Shown: positions 59,061 through 64,000 of the stretch, in pieces
Layout of the letters: each line of letters opens with the position of its first letter
Numbering within the stretch: position 1 is the first letter of the stretch
DNA from: JBDTSW01 sp963758845
GTDB lineage: Bacteria; Actinomycetota; Thermoleophilia; Solirubrobacterales; 70-9
Assembly: GCA_963758845.1 (NCBI GenBank)
Contig: CAVWWX010000002.1
Span: 620,001-684,000 of the forward strand
Length of the DNA: 64,000 nucleotides
Reading direction: 5' to 3'
Program-made: the position numbers and the translations under genes
The notes under the pieces: generated by a model
The model's input: only the letters and a program-made list of their open reading frames with translations
Databases searched by the model: none
Told to the model about the DNA's origin: nothing

Positions 59061-60449
59061 ATGTCGCCACGCTCGAGCAGGGGACGCGTCCCGGTCCCAG
59101 CCGATCCCGCCCTCTCGCCCGCTGCCAAGGAGGACGACGAGGGCGAGCTGAAGCGGGCGATCACCCCGAAGCTCCTCCTCCTCTTCATCGTCGGCGACAT
59201 CCTGGGTGGCGGCATCTACGCCCTGGTCGGCGAGGTCGGCGCCGAGACCGGCGGTGCGATCTGGGCCGCTTTCATGGTGGCGCTGATCGCGGCGTTGTTC
59301 ACCGCCGGCTCCTACGCGGAGCTCGTCACGAAGTACCCACACGCGGGCGGCGCCGGGCTGTTCGCCAACCGGGCCTTCAAGAACCCGTTCCTCTCGTTCG
59401 TCGTCGCCTTCGCCGTGGTCGTGTCGGGGATCACCTCCGCAAGTGCGCTCGCGCGTGGCTTCGGGGGCGACTACCTGAGCGTCTTCGTCGACGTTGACGT
59501 GGTGGTTGCGGGGCTGGCCCTGCTCGCAGCCATCGCGGTCGTGAACTTCCGCGGCATCTCCGAGTCGGTGAAGCTGAACGTCGGCTTCACGATCGTCGAA
59601 CTGACGGGACTGGTGCTGATCGTGCTCGTCGCGGCGGTGGCCCTGGGGCAGGGCGACGCTGACGTCGGCCGCGCGTTCGAGTTCAAGGAGGGCTCGTCGA
59701 TCTTTGCCGCGACCCTCGCCGGCGCCGCACTGGCCTTCTACGCGCTGATCGGCTTCGAGGACTCGGTCAACGTGGCCGAGGAGGCCCAGGACCCGATCCG
59801 GGTCTACCCGAAGGTGCTCTTCGGTGGCCTCGCCATTGCCGGCGTCATCTACTTCCTGGTCACGGTCGGAGCCTCGATGGTCGTGCCCACCTCGGATCTC
59901 GCGGCCTCCGACGGCCCGCTCCTGGAGGTCGTCAAGCAGGGCCCGCTGGGGCTTCCCGAGAAGCTCTTCAGCGCGATCGGGCTGCTGGCGCTGGCCAACG
60001 GCGCGCTGATCAACATGATCATGGCTTCGCGCCTCCTCTACGGGATGTCGCGCGAGGGCGTGATGCCGAAGCCGCTGGGCATCGTGCATCCGGGCAGGCG
60101 CACGCCGTGGGTAGCGATCCTCTTCACGAGCGCGATCGCCGTGGTGCTGGTGATCGAGGCGGACCTGGAGAAGCTCGCCGATACGACGGTGGCCCTGCTG
60201 GTCATGGTCTTCGCGGTCGTCCACCTGTGCGTGCTCGTTCTGCGGCGCGAGGAGGTCGGCCACGACCACTTCCGGGTGCCCTGGGTGGTGCCGGTGATCG
60301 GGATCGCCATCTCCCTCGCGCTCCTGACGCAGGTCGAGAGCAAGGTCTGGCCGCGGGTCGGCATCCTCCTGGCCGTCGGCCTGGTGCTCTGGTGCGTCAA
60401 TTGGCTGCTGTTGCGCCGACAGGGCGACGGCGAGCAGAAGCCCGGCTGA
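59061..60449 (+). CDS. APC-family amino acid permease
   Basis: 462 residues, twelve helices. TM1 carries LLLLFIVGDILGGGIYALVG, the family's unwound substrate-binding segment (GxGIY). Later GFEDSVNVAEEAQDPIRVYP is the conserved TM6-7 region, and ASRLLYGMSREGVMPKPLGI is the TM8-9 loop. The closest general resemblance is to cationic-amino-acid or YhdG-like permeases. Substrate not readable. It follows the DUF445 gene by 42 bases with a GTAAGGGCGCC stretch before ATG 59061. Confidence 0.92.
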   Translation: MSPRSSRGRVPVPADPALSPAAKEDDEGELKRAITPKLLLLFIVGDILGGGIYALVGEVGAETGGAIWAAFMVALIAALFTAGSYAELVTKYPHAGGAGLFANRAFKNPFLSFVVAFAVVVSGITSASALARGFGGDYLSVFVDVDVVVAGLALLAAIAVVNFRGISESVKLNVGFTIVELTGLVLIVLVAAVALGQGDADVGRAFEFKEGSSIFAATLAGAALAFYALIGFEDSVNVAEEAQDPIRVYPKVLFGGLAIAGVIYFLVTVGASMVVPTSDLAASDGPLLEVVKQGPLGLPEKLFSAIGLLALANGALINMIMASRLLYGMSREGVMPKPLGIVHPGRRTPWVAILFTSAIAVVLVIEADLEKLADTTVALLVMVFAVVHLCVLVLRREEVGHDHFRVPWVVPVIGIAISLALLTQVESKVWPRVGILLAVGLVLWCVNWLLLRRQGDGEQKPG

Positions 60450-60453
60450 GCCT

Positions 60454-60459
60454 TACAGT
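60454..60459 (+). promoter_or_regulatory. Candidate -10 box of the MFS gene (leaderless)
   Basis: TACAGT ends seven bases before GTG 60467, just after the permease stop. Confidence 0.4.
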
Positions 60460-60466
60460 CGGCGGT

Positions 60467-61627
60467 GTGCGCCGCCTGTTCCTCCTCGTCGCCTCGGTCG
60501 TCCTCGTCGACACGATGTTCTTCGCGGCGATCACGCCGCTCCTGCCCGAGTACAGCGCCGAGCTGGGGCTATCCAAGACCGCGGCAGGGATCCTCAGCGC
60601 CTCCTATGCGGCGGGGACCCTGATCGGGACGTTCCCGGGCGCCGTGATCGCGGCGCGGGTCGGCGTGCGCCAGACCGTCCTGACGGGGATGCTCCTGATG
60701 GCGGCGGCCGGGCTTGCGTTCGCCTTCGCGAAGGACATCGTTCTGCTCGACTCCGCCCGCTTCCTTCAGGGCGTCGGCGGGGCGTTCGCATGGATCGGCG
60801 GGCTCTCCTGGCTCGTCTCCCAGGCGCCGGCCGAGCGTCGCGGGGAGATCATCGGCTCGGCCCTGGCCGCGGCGATCTTCGGCGTCCTGATGGGTCCTGT
60901 GATCGGGTCCATCGCCTCGGTCGTCGGGCCCGAGCCCGTCTTCTCGTCGGCGGCCGTGCTGGGGACCGGCCTGGCCATCTGGACGTACATGACCCCGGCG
61001 CCGGCGCCGGCCGCGTTCCCGGGCTGGGCGCGCCTGCGCCGAACCGTGGCGAGCCGGTCGGTGGCCGCGGGGGTCTGGCTGGTGATGCTCCCCGCGGCCT
61101 TCTCGGGCGTGATCTGGGTCCTGACGCCGCTGCGCCTCGATGAGCTCGGCGCAAGTGGCCTGGCGGTCGGGGCGGTGTTCCTGATCTCGGCTCTGGTCGA
61201 GGGCGCGGCGAGCCCGGCGTTCGGGCGGCTGTCCGACCGCCGGGGGCGGATCTGGCCGATCCGCATCGGCCTGGTCGCGGCGGCGCTCATGTCGCTCGTC
61301 CTTCCCCTGCCCGAGGTGGTGGTGCTGCTGGGGCTCGCGATCGTGCTCGCCGAGTTGGCGCTGGGCTTCTGCTGGACGCCCGCCATGGCGCTGCTCTCGG
61401 ACACCATCGAGAGCGCCGGCGTCCAGCAGTGGCTGGCTTTCGCGCTGGTCAACCTCGCGTGGTCCGGCGGCCAGGTGCTCGGCGGCTCCGGTGGGGGCGG
61501 GCTGGCCGACGCCACCTCCGACGCGGTCACCTACGGGGTGGTCGCCGCTCTCATGGCCCTCAGCGCGGCCGCGATCACGGCGAGGCTTCGCGAGCGAGCC
61601 GTCCCGGCCGGGGCCGTGTCAGAGTGA
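60467..61627 (+). CDS. Major facilitator superfamily transporter
   Basis: 386 residues, twelve predicted helices. Helix 1 begins VRRLFLLVASVVLVDTMFFA and is followed by ITPLLPEYSAELGLSKTAAG, the usual MFS entry. The A-motif region FPGAVIAARVGVRQTVLTGM lies between helices 2 and 3, and its repeat GRLSDRRGRIWPIRIG between helices 8 and 9. Probably a drug/metabolite exporter or sugar-type transporter; the substrate cannot be assigned. GTG 60467 fits both the helix 1 border and the leaderless spacing. Its stop overlaps the next gene. Confidence 0.9.
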   Translation: MRRLFLLVASVVLVDTMFFAAITPLLPEYSAELGLSKTAAGILSASYAAGTLIGTFPGAVIAARVGVRQTVLTGMLLMAAAGLAFAFAKDIVLLDSARFLQGVGGAFAWIGGLSWLVSQAPAERRGEIIGSALAAAIFGVLMGPVIGSIASVVGPEPVFSSAAVLGTGLAIWTYMTPAPAPAAFPGWARLRRTVASRSVAAGVWLVMLPAAFSGVIWVLTPLRLDELGASGLAVGAVFLISALVEGAASPAFGRLSDRRGRIWPIRIGLVAAALMSLVLPLPEVVVLLGLAIVLAELALGFCWTPAMALLSDTIESAGVQQWLAFALVNLAWSGGQVLGGSGGGGLADATSDAVTYGVVAALMALSAAAITARLRERAVPAGAVSE

Positions 61628-61632
61628 CGCCG

Positions 61633-63252
61633 ATGGGCGCACCGGACATCGACGTCGCAGCCGTACTGGGCGAGGTCGGGATGCCGGCGCCCCTCGACGA
61701 GCTGGCGGCACGCCGCTGGGACGCGGTCGTCATCGGCGGCGGCCACAACGGGCTGACCGCGGCCGCGTACCTCGCCAAGGCCGGCCAGTCGGTGCTGGTC
61801 CTTGAGCGCAGCGAGCGCGTGGGAGGCGCATGCACCCTCGAGCGGCCGTTCGACGACGAGCCGGGCTACGTGATCAGCCCGTGTGCGTACGTGGTCGGCC
61901 TGCTGGGGCAGGTCGTGATCGATGAGCTGGAGCTGAACCGCCATGGATACAGGGTGACGCCGGCGAACCCCTCGTCGTGGACCCCGCTGCCGGACGGGAC
62001 CTCCGTGGTCGAGTACCTCGACCACGCGGCGACGGTCGAGCACCTGCGCTCGCAGGGCTTCAGCGAGGCGAACATCCGTGGCTTCGACGCCTACAACGAC
62101 ACGTTCGACCGGCTCCGCCGGGCTCTGCGCCACGGCCCCGCGGGCGACACCTGGCAGCGCCCGTCGCCCACCCGGCCCGAACTCGAGCGGATCCTGGGCG
62201 GTGACAGCGAGCTGATCTCGATCCTCTTCGAGGAGTCGATCGGCGACGTCCTGGATCGCTACTTCGACGACGAGCGGCTGAAGGACGCGCTGTGCGGCCA
62301 GGGCGTGATCGGGACCTTCGCGGGGCCTCGTGATCCGGGCACGGCCTCGATCCACCTCATGCACTCGCAGGGCGACCTGGACGGCCTCGGGCCGGTGTGG
62401 GGCTACGTCGAGGGCGGCATGGGCCGGGTGTCCTTCGCGATCGCCCAGGCTGCGCTCGAGGCCGGAGCCGAGATCGCGACGGGCGTCGAGGTGGCCGAGA
62501 TCGCCCCGGGGGAAGGGGTGCGGACCGCGAACGGCGAGTTCATCGAGGCGCCCGTCGTGGTCGCGAACGCCGACCCGAAGCGCACTCTGCGGATGCTCTC
62601 CGCGGCCCAGCTCCCCGAGGAGTTCCACCGCCGGCTCGAGGCGTGGCGTGTGACCTCGCCCGTGGTCAAGCTCAACGTCGCGCTCAACCGGCCGCCCACC
62701 TTCACCGCGGCGGCGGGTGGGACCGTCGACCCCTACAGGGCGATGGTCTCGCTCGGGCCGACGATGGACGAGGTCCAGGCAGCCTGCGACGCCGCCCGCG
62801 CCGGCGAACCCGCCTTCGGCTTCGCCGAGCTCTACTTCCAGTCCGCCTACGACTCGTCGGCCGCACCCCCGGGCCGCCACGTGATGAGCGTGTTCGCGCA
62901 GTACGCGCCCTACGAGCTCGCCGAGGGGACATGGGACAGTCGCCGCGACGAGGTCGCAAGCCTCATCTTGGATGGCGTCGCCCGCTCGGCCCCCGACATC
63001 CGCGATTGCATCGAGCGCGTGCAGATCCTGGGGCCGCCGGACATCGAGGAGAGGATCGGCCTCACCGGCGGCCACATCTTCCAGGGCGAGGCGCTCCCCG
63101 AGCAGATGTGGGACCGGCGGCTGACCTGGCGGACGCCGGTCGAGGGCCTCTACATGTGTGGCGCCGCCACCCACCCGGGCGGCTCGGTCATCGCCCTCAA
63201 CGGCCGCGGCGCCGCCGAGGCCGTGCTCGAGGACGCCAGAGTCCCCGCCTGA
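61633..63252 (+). CDS. Phytoene-desaturase-like FAD oxidoreductase (PYROXD2-like)
   Basis: 539 residues. FAD motif AVVIGGGHNGLTAAAYLAKA with VLVLERSERVGGACTLERPF, a middle substrate domain, and the C-terminal FAD-contact motif GLYMCGAATHPGGSVIALNG plus GRGAAEAVLED. The long soluble N-terminus and GGACTLERPF match the PYROXD2/CrtI-like oxidoreductases of actinobacteria and mitochondria, whose substrates are unknown. No carotenoid genes are nearby. ATG 61633 is used; an in-frame GTG at 61624 overlaps the MFS stop (GTGA) and would give coupled translation with three extra residues. Confidence 0.9.
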   Translation: MGAPDIDVAAVLGEVGMPAPLDELAARRWDAVVIGGGHNGLTAAAYLAKAGQSVLVLERSERVGGACTLERPFDDEPGYVISPCAYVVGLLGQVVIDELELNRHGYRVTPANPSSWTPLPDGTSVVEYLDHAATVEHLRSQGFSEANIRGFDAYNDTFDRLRRALRHGPAGDTWQRPSPTRPELERILGGDSELISILFEESIGDVLDRYFDDERLKDALCGQGVIGTFAGPRDPGTASIHLMHSQGDLDGLGPVWGYVEGGMGRVSFAIAQAALEAGAEIATGVEVAEIAPGEGVRTANGEFIEAPVVVANADPKRTLRMLSAAQLPEEFHRRLEAWRVTSPVVKLNVALNRPPTFTAAAGGTVDPYRAMVSLGPTMDEVQAACDAARAGEPAFGFAELYFQSAYDSSAAPPGRHVMSVFAQYAPYELAEGTWDSRRDEVASLILDGVARSAPDIRDCIERVQILGPPDIEERIGLTGGHIFQGEALPEQMWDRRLTWRTPVEGLYMCGAATHPGGSVIALNGRGAAEAVLEDARVPA

Positions 63253-63262
63253 GCGCCCCGGA

Positions 63263-63394
63263 TCAGTGGATCCAGGGCGCGCGGCGGGTGCGGCGCGCCC
63301 GCTTGGCGCGGGAGCGGTGCTGCTGGGCACGCTCGCGCATGGCGCGCTCGTTTTCGGCGATGAGCGTGGTCACTAATGCGGGGTGGAGCTGCAT
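63263..63394 (-). CDS. Small, strongly basic conserved-type protein (43 aa)
   Basis: 43 residues, MQLHPALVTTLIAENERAMR followed by an Arg/Lys-rich tail (RAQQHRSRAKRARRTRRAP). AGGAGG lies six bases before ATG 63394, one of the best ribosome-binding sites in the window, so translation is likely despite the size. The basic tail suggests nucleic-acid or membrane contact. It is divergent from the CGNR regulator and shares its control region. No named family. Confidence 0.65.
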   Translation of the reverse strand: MQLHPALVTTLIAENERAMRERAQQHRSRAKRARRTRRAPWIH

Positions 63395-63430
63395 TGTTGG
63401 GCCTCCTGGCGTGTAACTGGTAAACGCCTG

Positions 63431-63457
63431 TTGACGGTGTTGCAACACCACTATACA
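63431..63457 (+). promoter_or_regulatory. CGNR-gene promoter with internal operator palindrome
   Basis: TTGACG (63431-63436), 15-base spacer, TATACA (63452-63457), ten bases before GTG 63468. The spacer is almost filled by the perfect palindrome GGTGTTGCAACACC (63436-63449), so a dimeric regulator bound here would block polymerase. TGACGGTGT is repeated directly at 63432-63440 and 63464-63472, 32 bases apart. On the minus strand TATAGT within the same stretch could serve the small basic-protein gene. Confidence 0.65.
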
Positions 63458-63467
63458 CTGTTTGACG

Positions 63468-64000
63468 GTGTCTGAAACAACAACTTCCACCCCAAGCGAT
63501 CAGGGCGAGCCCGCCCCGGGCGCGCTCGAGCTCGTGCGGTCCTTCGTCAACACCCGCGAGCTGGACCCGGACATCGAGGAGATCGCTGGTCCCACGGAGC
63601 TCGCCGACTGGCTCCGTCGGCATGACATCGACCCCGGGGACGAGCTTTCCGATGACGACGTGGATCGCGCTCGCGCCTTCCGCGAAGTGGTGCGGGCGCT
63701 CCTGATCGAGCGCGACACCGGCAGCGTCGCCGCGACCACGATCGACCGCCTCCGCGCGGCGGCCGGGGGGGCGCCGATGCACGTCGAGGTCGGCAGCGAC
63801 GGCTCGCTCACACCGGGGCCGGCGGGCCGGGGCGTCGACGCGCTGATCGCGCGCGTGCTCGCCGCCGCGTCCGCGGCTCAGGAGACCGGCGAGTGGGACC
63901 GCCTCAAGGTCTGCCTGTCCGACGAGTGCCTCTGGGCCTTCTATGACCGGTCCCGCAACCGCTCGCGGCACTGGTGCTCGATGGACGTCTGCGGCAACCG
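63468..64000 (+). CDS. CGNR zinc-finger (ABATE-domain) regulator, cut by right edge
   Basis: 177 codons visible. N-terminal ABATE-type domain: ALELVRSFVNTRELDPDIEE, LADWLRRHDIDPGDELSDDD and a run of helices. The C-terminal zinc finger begins LKVCLSDECLWAFYDRSRNR and ends HWCSMDVCGNR, the CGNR signature with four cysteines, exactly where the window stops; only a short tail can be missing. These proteins are stress-induced putative transcription factors of actinobacteria. GTG 63468 lies ten bases after a TATACA box. The palindrome in its promoter suggests autoregulation (inference). Confidence 0.88.
   Translation, partial: MSETTTSTPSDQGEPAPGALELVRSFVNTRELDPDIEEIAGPTELADWLRRHDIDPGDELSDDDVDRARAFREVVRALLIERDTGSVAATTIDRLRAAAGGAPMHVEVGSDGSLTPGPAGRGVDALIARVLAAASAAQETGEWDRLKVCLSDECLWAFYDRSRNRSRHWCSMDVCGN

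Overview
The window is a gene-dense, very GC-rich bacterial chromosome segment. It is most likely from an actinobacterium of the class Thermoleophilia (Solirubrobacterales or a relative). That assignment is inference from gene content and style: a c-di-AMP (ydaO-type) riboswitch in front of a cell-wall hydrolase, many GTG/TTG starts, a split transketolase, a raiA/hpf-secA-prfB order, an ftsE-ftsX-S41-rnr-smpB cluster, a cell-wall-binding repeat protein, and many genes whose start codon lies 6-9 bases after a TAnnnT box with no Shine-Dalgarno, as expected for leaderless mRNAs. There is no CRISPR array, transposase, prophage or rRNA. It reads as core chromosome.

Layout. 1-6.5 kb: a truncated amino-acid permease, a flavodoxin-fold reductase, a membrane methyltransferase, and a three-gene minus-strand operon (PLP Orn/Lys/Arg decarboxylase, arginine-deiminase-superfamily hydrolase, M20 carbamoylase-type hydrolase) that could be an unusual arginine-to-putrescine route. 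6.6-14.8 kb: a CorC/HlyC-type membrane protein and fatty-acid beta-oxidation genes (3-hydroxyacyl-CoA dehydrogenase, thiolase, acyl-CoA dehydrogenase). The thiolase and acyl-CoA dehydrogenase share a perfect palindromic operator. A lipoprotein with a broken tandem copy and a CWB2 cell-wall protein lie between them. 14.8-18.5 kb: a cation diffusion facilitator, a c-di-AMP riboswitch with an M23 peptidoglycan hydrolase, and a hydrolase. 18.7-22.2 kb: lysA-hom-thrC (lysine/threonine synthesis, no thrB). 22.3-29.1 kb: comF, hpf, secA, and prfB with its programmed +1 frameshift, then a FIST sensor protein. 29.1-35.7 kb: nadC and nadA, an Fpg/Nei glycosylase, an RTX-like secreted protein, a broken FAD-binding gene, and a split transketolase.

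35.9-41.2 kb: ftsE, ftsX, an S41 protease, RNase R and smpB. The first four contain about eleven reading-frame breaks, all in the +1 direction. This points to insertion-type sequence errors confined to about 4 kb. 41.3-47.9 kb: a large disordered/coiled-coil protein ending in a helix-hairpin-helix, a disulfide oxidoreductase, an M50 protease, a universal stress protein, and, in what looks like an empty stretch, a complete tmRNA (ssrA, minus strand, tag ANSDHEFALAA). A TadE/pilin-like anchor fused to a phospholipase A2 follows. 47.9-51.8 kb: a polar amino-acid ABC transporter and an ECF sigma factor with a long membrane-spanning, Pro-rich extension. 51.9-57.3 kb: a glyoxalase-fold protein, then a benzoylformate-decarboxylase-like enzyme (one frameshift) transcribed into a large FAD/Fe-S 2-hydroxyacid dehydrogenase. 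57.3-64 kb: a cupin, a DUF445 membrane protein, APC and MFS transporters, a phytoene-desaturase-like oxidoreductase, and a divergent promoter with a perfect 14-bp palindrome driving a CGNR zinc-finger regulator that runs off the right edge.

All assignments come from reading motifs and context. No database search was run. Start codons are marked where they are uncertain.
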